Made by a program: the position numbers and the translations under genes
Shown here: one piece after another, positions 1-6,271 of the stretch
How positions within the stretch are numbered: the stretch's first letter is position 1
Layout of the letters: the number at the start of each line of letters is the position of its first letter
Assembly (NCBI GenBank): GCA_026416215.1
Contig: JAOAFP010000058.1
Span: forward strand, 1 to 8,760
Source: Negativicutes bacterium
GTDB taxonomy: Bacteria; Bacillota; Negativicutes; SKW292
Direction: 5' to 3'
DNA: 8,760 nucleotides
The notes under the pieces: model-generated
Databases searched by the model: none
Seen by the model: the letters and a program-made list of their open reading frames with translations, nothing else
What the model was told of the DNA's origin: nothing

Positions 1-33
1 TCTCGTGGGCTCGGAGATGTGTATAAGAGACAG
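1..33 (+). other. Nextera/Tn5 tagmentation adapter (synthetic, not genomic)
   Basis: Bases 1-14 match the Illumina Nextera Read-2 tail (lacking its first G), and bases 15-33 are the 19-bp Tn5 mosaic end AGATGTGTATAAGAGACAG. This is library-preparation sequence left on the contig. It supplies a false GTG start at 19, giving the artefact peptide MYKRQ in front of the first gene. It should be trimmed before annotation. Confidence 0.98.
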
Positions 34-552
34 CAGCAGCACGGTGACTGGCTGGTGGGACCGCAGACGCTGGTGGTGGCTGACGGCAGGCAGGCGGCGA
101 TCATTGAGATCGGGCCGGACGGGAAATACAGCCAGCAAACAGTGAAGGACGGAGTGGCCGGTCACACCGACCACTACCTGCTGCCTGACATGGTTCAGTT
201 TAATCAGCGCAACAATAAGCAAAGCACGGCTCGCTACCAGCTGCTGACAGCCATGCTCGGCCGGTCAGGGCGGTGGACACTGGACGATTTTGCCCAGATC
301 GGACAGTACCAGTCGGACAGGGACGGCACGGCCAGCCTGTTCAGGGTGGGCAACCGGGCCGGCGCTGAACGGACCACAGCCTCGTGGGCGGTCAGCCTGA
401 CTCCGGGTAAAATGCCGGAGGTCAGCATTATGATGCTGGATGACCAGCAGAACGAACAAAACTGGTACATAAACACCGGCTACATATTCAGCGGCGACAG
501 CCAGTTTGCCGCCGGCAGTGAACCGCCGCTGACCAACGACGGCAGCCGGTAG
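34..552 (+). CDS. C-terminal part of probable C45-type (penicillin acyltransferase-like) Ntn-hydrolase, 5' truncated
   Basis: A partial gene of 172 genomic codons ending at TAG 550-552; its start is lost at the adapter junction. What remains resembles the C-terminal half of peptidase C45 / acyl-CoA:6-aminopenicillanate acyltransferase-like proteins, which are self-processing Ntn-hydrolases acting on linear amide bonds. Matching features in order are AAIIEIGPDG (a 'cofactor-free' strand followed by an acid), HTDHYLLP (the family often has HTNHxL here), a QSTARY stretch followed by a helix, WTLDDFAQI, SLFRVG (cf. SICRxG), and TTASWAVSL ahead of a last beta strand. The catalytic N-terminal Cys would lie upstream and cannot be checked. 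A 7-nt gap to nfeD suggests co-transcription. A choloylglycine hydrolase-like enzyme is the main alternative. The family call rests on remembered patterns, so the substrate is unknown. Confidence 0.5.
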   Translation, partial: QQHGDWLVGPQTLVVADGRQAAIIEIGPDGKYSQQTVKDGVAGHTDHYLLPDMVQFNQRNNKQSTARYQLLTAMLGRSGRWTLDDFAQIGQYQSDRDGTASLFRVGNRAGAERTTASWAVSLTPGKMPEVSIMMLDDQQNEQNWYINTGYIFSGDSQFAAGSEPPLTNDGSR

Positions 553-559
553 GACGGCA

Positions 560-1852
560 ATGAAACAGGTCGGGCGGGGATTTTGGCTGCTGCTGGTGCT
601 GTGGCTGCTGGGCTGGGGCACGGCAATGGCGGCGGTGGTAGTGGTGGATGTCCGGGGAGAAATTGATGCCGGTCAGGTGGTGCTGGTCAGGCGGGCGCTG
701 GCTGACGCCGAACGGCAGGAAGCGGCGTTGGTGGTCAATATCGACACCTTTGGTGGGTTGGTGGACGCCGGCACCCAGATTCGCGATCTGCTGATCGGCT
801 ACCGGGGTGAAACAGTGTGTTTCGTCAATCACCGGGCCTGGTCGGCCGGGGCGCTGATCGCCATCGCCTGCAAAAAAATCTATATGACTCCCGAGGGCTC
901 GCGGGGAGCGGCCGAGCCGATACCGGCCACCGAAAAGACCATTGCCGCATTGAAAGCCGAGTTTTCCGCCACCGCCCTCAAGACCGGACGCAACCCGCAG
1001 GTGGCTGAGGCGATGGTGGATAAGACCATGGGTTATCCCGGGGTGGCGGCACCCGGCCAGATTCTGGCCCTCAATAGCCAGCAGGCCGTGGATGCTGGTT
1101 ACTCGGTGGCTACGGTCAACGATCTGGATGAGTTGCTGGCGGCCAACGGCTGGGGGCAGAAACAAATAGTCCGCCACCAGCCCGGCTGGGGGGAAAAGGT
1201 TAGCGGCTGGCTGGCCGATCCGGCGGTAAAATCGATCCTGGTGGGAATTCTGGTTTTAGCAGTCATGACTGAGATCAAGGCTGCCGGCTGGGGAGCGGCG
1301 GCGGTGATCGGCGGACTGGCGGCGTTGCTGCTGTTTGCCGGTCAGTGGCTGAGCGGGGTGGCCGAATGGTGGAACGTGCTCCTGGTCTTGGCCGGGCTGG
1401 GGCTGCTGTTGGTGGAGATGTTTGTCGCCAGCCACGGTCTGCTGGGGGCGGCCGGACTGATTCTGATCTTTGCCGGGCTGTTTTTTACCCTGGGAGCGGA
1501 TCTGGCGGCGGCCAAAGTTATCCTCTACGCTTTGCTTGGGGCGGTGATCGCCTTTCTGCTGATCGTGCGCTGGCTGCCCACCGGCCGGCTGTGGCGGCGG
1601 TTGGCCCTTACCGAACAGGAAACCAGCGAACGGGGGTTTGTTGCCAGCGGCGATTACACCGAGTTTGCCGGCGGAACGGCCAGGGTCAGAACAACCCTGC
1701 GTCCAGCGGGGACGGTGGAGCTGCCTGATGGCAGCCTGCTGGACGTGGTGTCGGAGGGCAGTTTTATTCCCGTCGGGACGACGGTGAAAATAATCAGGGT
1801 TGACGGCGGCCGGGTTGTGGTCAGACCGCTGGACGACCCGGACGGAGGTTGA
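560..1852 (+). CDS. nfeD: NfeD-family membrane serine protease (long, ClpP-class form)
   Basis: A 430-residue protein. A signal peptide (residues 1-24, ending TAMAA) precedes a ClpP/SppA-type protease domain (about 25-195), a membrane block of four to five helices (about 223-338) and a C-terminal NfeD OB-fold (about 352-426). The catalytic serine is S95 in AWSAGA. K126 (in ATEKTIAALK) aligns with the dyad lysine of Pyrococcus PH1510 (S97/K138), since both lysines lie 17 residues before the conserved GRN (here GRNP at 143-146). The protease therefore appears intact. Known NfeD proteins partner with stomatins or flotillins, and here floA follows after 5 nt, the standard pairing. ATG 560 has a TAGGA Shine-Dalgarno 5 nt upstream that overlaps the previous stop. 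Length and domain order fit the YqeZ-type long form. Confidence 0.93.
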   Translation: MKQVGRGFWLLLVLWLLGWGTAMAAVVVVDVRGEIDAGQVVLVRRALADAERQEAALVVNIDTFGGLVDAGTQIRDLLIGYRGETVCFVNHRAWSAGALIAIACKKIYMTPEGSRGAAEPIPATEKTIAALKAEFSATALKTGRNPQVAEAMVDKTMGYPGVAAPGQILALNSQQAVDAGYSVATVNDLDELLAANGWGQKQIVRHQPGWGEKVSGWLADPAVKSILVGILVLAVMTEIKAAGWGAAAVIGGLAALLLFAGQWLSGVAEWWNVLLVLAGLGLLLVEMFVASHGLLGAAGLILIFAGLFFTLGADLAAAKVILYALLGAVIAFLLIVRWLPTGRLWRRLALTEQETSERGFVASGDYTEFAGGTARVRTTLRPAGTVELPDGSLLDVVSEGSFIPVGTTVKIIRVDGGRVVVRPLDDPDGG

Positions 1853-1857
1853 GGTTT

Positions 1858-2883
1858 ATGTGGGAGTTGCTGTACATAGTGTTCGTCCTGTTCCTGTTTA
1901 TCATAGGGCTGAGCGTGTTTTTGCACTTTGTGCCGGTTGGTCTGTGGATATCGGCCCTGGCAGCCGGGGTGAACATCAATATCTTCACATTGATCGGCAT
2001 GAGGCTGCGGCGGGTGCCGCCCTCCAAAATCGTCCTGCCGCTGATCAAGGCCAACAAAGCCGGGCTGCCGCTGGCTGTCAACCAGCTTGAGGCCCACTAT
2101 CTGGCCGGTGGCAACGTCGATCGGGTGGTGGACGCCCTGATCGCCGCCCAGCGGGCCCAGATTCCCCTGGCGTTCGAGCGGGCGGCGGCAATCGATCTGG
2201 CCGGACGGGATGTTCTGGAAGCGGTGCAGATGAGCGTCAACCCCAAGGTTATCGAAACGCCGTTTGTATCGGCGGTGGCCAAGAATGGCATTGAACTCAA
2301 GGTAAAAGCCCGGGTCACCGTCCGGACCAACATCGACCGGCTGGTGGGCGGGGCCGGCGAAGCCACGGTTATCGCCCGGGTGGGCGAGGGAATTGTGACC
2401 AGCGTAGGTTCGTCGGAAGACCACAAAAATGTTCTGGAAAATCCCGACCATATCTCAAAGACGGTGCTGACCAAGGGGTTGGACGCCGGGACAGCATTTG
2501 AAATTTTGTCGATTGACATCGCCGACGTCGATGTCGGGCGCAACATCGGCGCTGAGCTTCTGACTGACCAGGCCGAGGCCGAGAAACGGATCGCCCAGGC
2601 CAAGGCCGAAGAGCGGCGGGCAATGGCAGTGGCCCGTGAGCAGGAAATGAAGGCACTGACCCAGGAAATGCAGGCCCGGGTGGTGGAGGCCAACGCCGAG
2701 GTGCCGAAGGCCCTGGCCCAGGCACTGCGGGATGGCAATCTCGGGGTTATGGATTACTACGGGATGCGCAACATCATCGCCGACACCGATATGAGGGAGG
2801 GACTGGCCCAGGCCGCCCTCGTCACCGATGGCCGTACCCAGCCGCCGGCGCCGGCGGCTGGGCCGGCAAAAAAGGAGCAGTAG
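1858..2883 (+). CDS. floA: Flotillin-like membrane-domain protein FloA (YqfA family)
   Basis: A scaffold protein of functional membrane microdomains. I place the start at ATG 1858 (341 aa). GGAGG at 1844-1848 lies 9 nt upstream, whereas the longer TTG start at 1849 overlaps the nfeD stop and lacks a comparable site. B. subtilis FloA is 331 aa. Residues 3-30 form the N-terminal membrane hairpin. The PHB/SPFH region follows (about 40-230), with motifs typical of the family: FTLIGMRLRRVPP (43-55), VIARVGEGIVTSVGS, and GTAFEILSIDIADVDVGRNIGA. An Ala/Glu-rich coiled coil (about 237-285, QAEAEKRIAQAKAEERR) mediates oligomerisation in this family. The tail 324-341 is Pro/Ala-rich and looks variable. 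Its partner NfeD is immediately upstream, and a membrane-anchored Pro-rich protein follows after 6 nt. Confidence 0.96.
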   Translation: MWELLYIVFVLFLFIIGLSVFLHFVPVGLWISALAAGVNINIFTLIGMRLRRVPPSKIVLPLIKANKAGLPLAVNQLEAHYLAGGNVDRVVDALIAAQRAQIPLAFERAAAIDLAGRDVLEAVQMSVNPKVIETPFVSAVAKNGIELKVKARVTVRTNIDRLVGGAGEATVIARVGEGIVTSVGSSEDHKNVLENPDHISKTVLTKGLDAGTAFEILSIDIADVDVGRNIGAELLTDQAEAEKRIAQAKAEERRAMAVAREQEMKALTQEMQARVVEANAEVPKALAQALRDGNLGVMDYYGMRNIIADTDMREGLAQAALVTDGRTQPPAPAAGPAKKEQ

Positions 2884-2889
2884 GGGATC

Positions 2890-3297
2890 ATGCCCAACGA
2901 ACTGCTGGTGACGGCCATTATCGTGGTAGTGTTTTACGTGCTGCCGGAGATTGTCCGCCGCCGGAAAAAACGGCCGATCGTCTATCCGCCGCCACAACCT
3001 GAACCTGAACTACCCCGGCCGGTAAAACGGCGGCCCAGGCCGGTGGAAGCACCGCTGCAACCGGCCAGTTCCGGCCGCGCGGCGGCTGAACCGCCGACCG
3101 GACCGGCGACGGCGCGGAACCGGGTGGAAACGCCGGCAACCCAGACGCCGGCCGGACAGCCGGCTGAACCACCGCTGGCCGTCCGACCCTCCGGGCTGAT
3201 CCGGGGCATGATCTGGCAGGTTATACTGCAGCCGCCGCCGGTTAGGCGGCGGTGGACCGGCCGTGGCCCCGCCGCCGGCCGGCGGCCGGCCGACTGA
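2890..3297 (+). CDS. Small proline-rich single-pass membrane protein next to floA (unassigned)
   Basis: I do not recognise this 135-residue protein. Residues 4-20 (ELLVTAIIVVVFYVLPE) form one hydrophobic helix, directly followed by RRRKKR. By the positive-inside rule this predicts a cytoplasmic C-terminal tail. Residues 30-100 are low-complexity, rich in Pro, Ala and Arg, and probably disordered. A short hydrophobic segment (GLIRGMIWQVILQPPP, about 103-118) stands out as a possible peripheral membrane or docking motif, followed by a basic tail encoded by extremely GC-rich, self-complementary DNA. ATG 2890 lies 6 nt after floA. AGGGGA (2882-2887) is close to the start and AAGGAG (2872-2877) is 12 nt away. 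The position suggests a link to the NfeD-FloA membrane platform, but this is inference. Because the composition is biased, the last ~20 residues are the least certain. Confidence 0.7.
   Translation: MPNELLVTAIIVVVFYVLPEIVRRRKKRPIVYPPPQPEPELPRPVKRRPRPVEAPLQPASSGRAAAEPPTGPATARNRVETPATQTPAGQPAEPPLAVRPSGLIRGMIWQVILQPPPVRRRWTGRGPAAGRRPAD
3232..3252 (+). other. GC-rich hairpin near the 3' end of the Pro-rich gene
   Basis: CCGCCGCC (3232-3239) and GGCGGCGG (3245-3252) form a perfect 8-bp stem with a GGTTA loop. A perfect 14-bp palindrome, CCGCCGGCCGGCGG, follows at 3272-3285. Neither has a U tract, so they are not classical terminators. They may slow ribosomes or RNA polymerase or protect the 3' end of the nfeD-floA message, or they may simply reflect Pro/Arg codon bias. 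Confidence 0.4.
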
Positions 3298-3326
3298 AAT
3301 CAGGGCGGCACACTCTTTCAATAGCG

Positions 3327-3366
3327 GGTAATTTGTGGTAATATCCGCTTAGAATTAGATTAGAAT
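3327..3366 (+). promoter_or_regulatory. AT-rich upstream region with paired direct repeats; candidate promoter/operator of the LPP20-like gene
   Basis: Between the stop at 3297 and the ATG at 3386 the composition turns sharply AT-rich. GGTAAT occurs at 3327-3332 and 3337-3342. TTAGAAT occurs at 3349-3355 and 3360-3366, so each pair is about one helical turn apart. TAGAAT (3350-3355 or 3361-3366) resembles a -10 box, as does TTAGAT (3355-3360), which lies 16 nt after TTGTGG (3333-3338). No -35 match is good. A promoter in this stretch is likely because the downstream gene has its own terminator, but the exact start is not determined. Confidence 0.35.
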
Positions 3367-3385
3367 GATTTGTCTGGAGGTTAAA

Positions 3386-4342
3386 ATGAGGCGACTGTTC
3401 TGGCAGGTGATGTCTCTGATAGTGCTGGTGCTGACGGTTACCGCGGTGACGGCGGCCGCTGACGGTGGTGGCGGCGGTGCGGACGACAGCGTGCCCATTG
3501 ACGAGAGCGTAGGGGTGTATTATTGGGATACTGGCTGGATTTACGCCCATGGCCGCAGTGCCTACACCGTTAACCAGGATCCGGGCACCCCGGCCAGCGG
3601 CATGGCGCTGTCGCAGAAAGATGCCCTGGACAAGGCCGGCACCGCCCTGGAGGTGCTGGTGGGCATGGTGCAGGTCAGCAGCGACTCGTCGGTGCGGCGG
3701 CTCATGCTGGACGACAACGGCGTGCTGATACGGGTGCGCAAGATAATGAACGATTACTATCAGATGATGACCAGCAATAAAATGGACGACGGCACCTGGG
3801 ACATCTGGGTCGGTTTGCCGCTGTACGGCGATAAGAGCGTAGCCAAGGCCGTGCTGCCGTACGTGCGCATGGAACAGGAAGATCCGCTTAAGGCGTTCCC
3901 CAAGCCATCCAAGGACTATCAGGCCGGCAGTGGCGACAAGGCCTATACCGGGGTGATCATCAACACCAAGGGGCTGAAGAACAAGCCGTGCCTGTTGCCG
4001 GTTATATACGATGACAGCGGCCGGATTGTCTACAGCCAGGAGTATCTGCCGCTGGAGAAACTGATCGATACCGGGATGGCCTCGTTTGTAGCGCCGATTG
4101 TGCTGAAAAACGACGTGCTTCTGAAGAATACCCGGGCCGGCAGTAACCCGCTGGTAATCGATGCGGTGTCGCTGAAGGATGGCCGGTACAACCTGGTGAT
4201 CAAGAAGACCGACGCCGACCGGCTGTTGGCCATAAACGCCGCCAACGGCATCCTTCAGAACTGCCAGGTGGCGATTGTCATGTCCCAGCAGCAGCAGGAA
4301 AAGCCCAGTGCCGAGGGCAGCTACTCCAATTATCCGCTGTAG
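3386..4342 (+). CDS. Secreted LPP20/FlgO-like envelope protein
   Basis: A 318-residue protein counted from ATG 3386, chosen because GGAGG (3376-3380) lies 5 nt upstream and a clean signal peptide follows (MRRLFWQ, hydrophobic core, TAA about residue 24). The ATG at 3365 would put charged residues in front and lacks a ribosome site. No lipobox Cys is present, so it is exported but not a lipoprotein. Residues about 45-160 have the pattern of LPP20-type domains: aGxA..., then ALSQKDALDKAGTALEVLVGMVQVSSDSSV, IRVRKIMNDYYQM, and DDGTWDIWVGLPLYG. Residues 187-300 match the extra domain often attached to them: YTGVIINTKGL, LPVIYDDSGRIVY, TRAGSNPLVIDAVSL and a closing VVxxxDADRL-like helix (KKTDADRLLAINAANGIL). 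Such proteins occur in outer-membrane-bearing bacteria, some flagellum-linked; the specific role here is unknown. It appears monocistronic between two operons. Confidence 0.72.
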   Translation: MRRLFWQVMSLIVLVLTVTAVTAAADGGGGGADDSVPIDESVGVYYWDTGWIYAHGRSAYTVNQDPGTPASGMALSQKDALDKAGTALEVLVGMVQVSSDSSVRRLMLDDNGVLIRVRKIMNDYYQMMTSNKMDDGTWDIWVGLPLYGDKSVAKAVLPYVRMEQEDPLKAFPKPSKDYQAGSGDKAYTGVIINTKGLKNKPCLLPVIYDDSGRIVYSQEYLPLEKLIDTGMASFVAPIVLKNDVLLKNTRAGSNPLVIDAVSLKDGRYNLVIKKTDADRLLAINAANGILQNCQVAIVMSQQQQEKPSAEGSYSNYPL

Positions 4343-4383
4343 GTAGCGGCCACCGGGCACGCGGACGGACATAGCAGCATCCA

Positions 4384-4417
4384 CCCCTTCCGGGTTTGGC
4401 CCGGAAGGGGTTTTCTT
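4384..4417 (+). terminator. Strong intrinsic terminator after the LPP20-like gene
   Basis: A perfect 11-bp inverted repeat (CCCCTTCCGGG at 4384-4394, CCCGGAAGGGG at 4400-4410) encloses the 5-nt loop TTTGG and is followed by the T-rich tail TTTTCTT (4411-4417). It ends the LPP20-like unit 41 nt after its stop. The phoH operon beyond needs readthrough or its own promoter, and I found no convincing promoter in 4411-4458. Confidence 0.9.
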
Positions 4418-4462
4418 ATGGCAGGATATCGACGGTTAACCGCGAATACAACCGGACAATGA
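4418..4462 (+). CDS. Possible 14-codon leader ORF coupled to phoH
   Basis: ATG 4418 opens a 14-codon frame (MAGYRRLTANTTGQ) whose TGA overlaps the phoH ATG as ATGA (4459-4462). GGAAGGGG (4403-4410) lies 7 nt upstream as a good ribosome site, while phoH itself has only a weak CCGGA. This would allow translational coupling. The same bases form the 3' arm of the terminator stem, so the site would be masked in readthrough RNA. Its size means it may be chance; nothing shows that it is translated. Confidence 0.25.
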   Translation: MAGYRRLTANTTGQ

Positions 4463-5406
4463 TTTACGAACGGAAAATTGGCTTTGCCAACCGTCAGGAG
4501 GCGGTGGCGGTACTAGGCAGAAACGATGAATATATCCGTTACGTTGAGCAGCGGCTGCCGTGCGAAATCTTCACCCGCGGTGAGGAACTGGTAATAAAGA
4601 GCGCTGCTGAGGACGTCTGCCGGCAGCTGGGCAAGTTGTTCGCCGAATTTCTGCTGGTCGTCCGGCAGGGGGTGACGCCCGGCAAGCCGGACTTTGCCTA
4701 CGCACTGCGGATGCTGGCAGCCGGCCGGCAGGAATTTGTTCCCAAGCTGATGCTGACGGAAGTGTTCACCACGGTGCGCGGCAAGGTCATCCGTCCCCGG
4801 ACGCTGGGCCAGCTGGCGATGCTGGAGGCCATTGACAGCCACGATATAACCCTGGTCAGCGGGCCGGCCGGCACCGGCAAGACCTACCTGGCGGTGGCCC
4901 GGGCGGTCAAAGCCCTAAAAAATCATCAGGCCGAGCGGATAATCCTCTCCCGGCCGGTGGTGGAGGCTGGGGAGAAGCTGGGGTTTTTGCCCGGCGATCT
5001 GCAGGACAAGATTGACCCTTACCTGCGGCCGTTGTACGATGCTCTCGACGACATTGTCGGCAGCGACAACTACCAGAAAATGATCGAACGGGGAGTGATC
5101 GAGATTGCGCCGTTGGCCTACATGCGCGGCCGCACCTTGAATGATGCCTTCATCATTCTCGACGAGGGGCAAAACGCCACCCGCGAGCAGATGAAGATGT
5201 TCCTTACCCGGTTCGGCTTCGGGTCCAAAATGGTGGTGTGCGGTGACACCACCCAGGTGGACCTCAACGGCCACCGCCTGACCGGGCTTAGCGAGGCTCA
5301 GACCAGGCTGGCCGGAGTGAATGGGGTGGCTACGGTACAGCTGACGGCCGACGATGTAGTCCGCCACGATATTGTCGCCAGGGTGATCGAGGCCTATGGA
5401 GACTGA
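4459..5406 (+). CDS. phoH: PhoH-family ATPase (PhoH/PhoL type)
   Basis: A cytoplasmic P-loop NTPase linked to RNA metabolism and usually encoded next to ybeY. I take ATG 4459 as the start (315 aa, close to the roughly 320 aa usual for the family). The longer frame would begin at TTG 4396 inside the terminator loop, which is implausible. The N-terminal 65 residues form the small KH-like region seen in this family. Residues 109-130 hold the characteristic VIRPRTLGQLAMLEAI. Walker A is GPAGTGKT (135-142). SRPVVEAGEKLGFLPGD (164-180) is a PhoH signature. Walker B is FIILDEGQNAT (231-241), and FGSKMVVCGDTTQVDL (254-269) is the sensor region. All motifs look intact. The last 11 nt overlap the ybeY start, so the two are translationally coupled. 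Confidence 0.95.
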   Translation: MIYERKIGFANRQEAVAVLGRNDEYIRYVEQRLPCEIFTRGEELVIKSAAEDVCRQLGKLFAEFLLVVRQGVTPGKPDFAYALRMLAAGRQEFVPKLMLTEVFTTVRGKVIRPRTLGQLAMLEAIDSHDITLVSGPAGTGKTYLAVARAVKALKNHQAERIILSRPVVEAGEKLGFLPGDLQDKIDPYLRPLYDALDDIVGSDNYQKMIERGVIEIAPLAYMRGRTLNDAFIILDEGQNATREQMKMFLTRFGFGSKMVVCGDTTQVDLNGHRLTGLSEAQTRLAGVNGVATVQLTADDVVRHDIVARVIEAYGD

Positions 5407-6271
5407 CCGTTCCCTGGCAGTGGTATTTGAACCCGGGCTGCCGGCGGCAATCCGGGACAAAATCGAAGGGCAGCTGGGCCTGGTCTGGCAGGTGGTCAGG
5501 CGGCGGTTCGCCCTGGCGGAATCGGTCGAGGTTTGCCTGACCATAACCGGCGATTGGGAGATCCGGCGATTAAACCGCGATTACCGCCGGGTTGACCGGC
5601 CGACCGACGTACTGGCTTTCCCCCTTTACGACAGCCTGGCTGAAATCAGGACGACCAATGATCAGCCGGTGCTGCTGGGAGATGTGGTGCTGTCGCTCCC
5701 GTGCATCCGCCGGCAGGCGGCGGAGGTTGGTCACGGCTGGCTGGACGAACTGACCTATCTGGCCGGTCACGGTCTGCTACATCTGCTGGGGTTTGACCAC
5801 CAGACCCCGGCCGAAAAAAAAATAATGCGTGCCGAGGAGGAAACAATTATGGCCGAGGTGAGGGATATGTCCGTCGTTTCTGATCGTGAACTGCTGGACC
5901 GGGCGCTGGAGGCCCGCAGAAACGCTTATGCCCCCTATTCGCGGTTTCAGGTGGGGGCGGCACTGCTGACCAAATCGGGGAAAGTCTATCTTGGCTGCAA
6001 TGTTGAAAACGCTTCCTACGGGCTTTGCAACTGTGCCGAACGCACTGCCATTTTTTCGGCAGTGGCTGACGGCGAGAGGGAATTCGTCCGGCTGGCCGTG
6101 GTGGCAGACGGACCGAAGCCGGTGGCACCGTGCGGGGCATGCCGTCAGGTGATCTCCGAATTCCGTATCCCTGAAATTGTATTTGGCAACCTGCAGGGCG
6201 ACCACCAGAGGGTAAGCCTGGCCGAACTGTTGCCATTTCCGTTCAGCGACGACGATCTGATCAATACCTGA
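5396..6271 (+). CDS. ybeY-cdd: YbeY endoribonuclease-cytidine deaminase fusion
   Basis: One uninterrupted 291-residue frame encodes two complete enzymes. Residues 1-157 are YbeY, the zinc endoribonuclease for 16S rRNA 3' maturation and quality control: NRDYRRVDRPTDVLAFPL (60-77) and the zinc motif HGLLHLLGFDH (125-135, ligands H125, H129, H135). Residues 158-291 are a full homotetrameric-type cytidine deaminase (pyrimidine salvage, cytidine to uridine): YAPYSRFQVGAAL (178-190), CNVENASYG (201-209), CAER (C213 zinc, E215 catalytic) and PCGAC (C246, C249 zinc). There is essentially no linker; YbeY's normal C-terminus (MRAEEETIM) runs directly into MSVVSDRE. In Firmicutes these are usually separate genes with dgkA between. 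An internal ATG (5867) with a strong ribosome site could also yield free Cdd. The start ATG 5396 lies within phoH; the stop overlaps era by 1 nt. Confidence 0.93.
   Translation: METDRSLAVVFEPGLPAAIRDKIEGQLGLVWQVVRRRFALAESVEVCLTITGDWEIRRLNRDYRRVDRPTDVLAFPLYDSLAEIRTTNDQPVLLGDVVLSLPCIRRQAAEVGHGWLDELTYLAGHGLLHLLGFDHQTPAEKKIMRAEEETIMAEVRDMSVVSDRELLDRALEARRNAYAPYSRFQVGAALLTKSGKVYLGCNVENASYGLCNCAERTAIFSAVADGEREFVRLAVVADGPKPVAPCGACRQVISEFRIPEIVFGNLQGDHQRVSLAELLPFPFSDDDLINT
5814..5822 (+). repeat. Run of nine A residues in the ybeY part
   Basis: A9 at 5814-5822 encodes EKK, four residues after the last YbeY zinc ligand, in an otherwise GC-rich gene. In the read frame the downstream residues (MRAEEETIM) still look like a normal YbeY end, so the count of nine appears right. 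Loss of one A would create TAA immediately after EKK and release a short YbeY with its zinc motif intact. Runs of this length are known slippage sites. Confidence 0.8.
5855..5869 (+). promoter_or_regulatory. Internal ribosome binding site and start codon for stand-alone Cdd
   Basis: GAGGTGA (5855-5861) is a 7-nt match to the anti-Shine-Dalgarno complement and lies 5 nt before the in-frame ATG 5867. From there a 134-residue protein of normal Cdd length results (B. subtilis Cdd is about 136 aa). It is among the strongest ribosome sites in the window, better than those of phoH, ybeY or era. It is probably the old cdd start retained after the ybeY stop was lost. Confidence 0.7.

Noticed and set aside
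19..33. GTG start of the first frame (MYKRQ)
   Set aside because: It is adapter-encoded; the genuine gene is 5' truncated at base 34.
1654..2451. Minus-strand open frame of 265 codons opposite nfeD/floA
   Set aside because: It is antisense to two strongly recognised genes. Its composition is unstructured and it has no recognisable motif.
3365..3385. Upstream ATG adding MICLEVK to the LPP20-like protein
   Set aside because: It has no ribosome site, and the GGAGG at 3376-3380 points to ATG 3386, which gives a clean signal peptide.
3242..4384. Long minus-strand open frame (380 codons) opposite the LPP20-like gene
   Set aside because: It runs antisense to a gene with signal peptide, ribosome site and domain pattern, and its peptide is rich in His, Gln and Arg without domains. 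This is a typical shadow frame in GC-rich DNA.
4396..4458. 21-residue N-terminal extension of PhoH from TTG 4396
   Set aside because: The TTG lies in the loop of the terminator hairpin, and ATG 4459 gives the normal family length.
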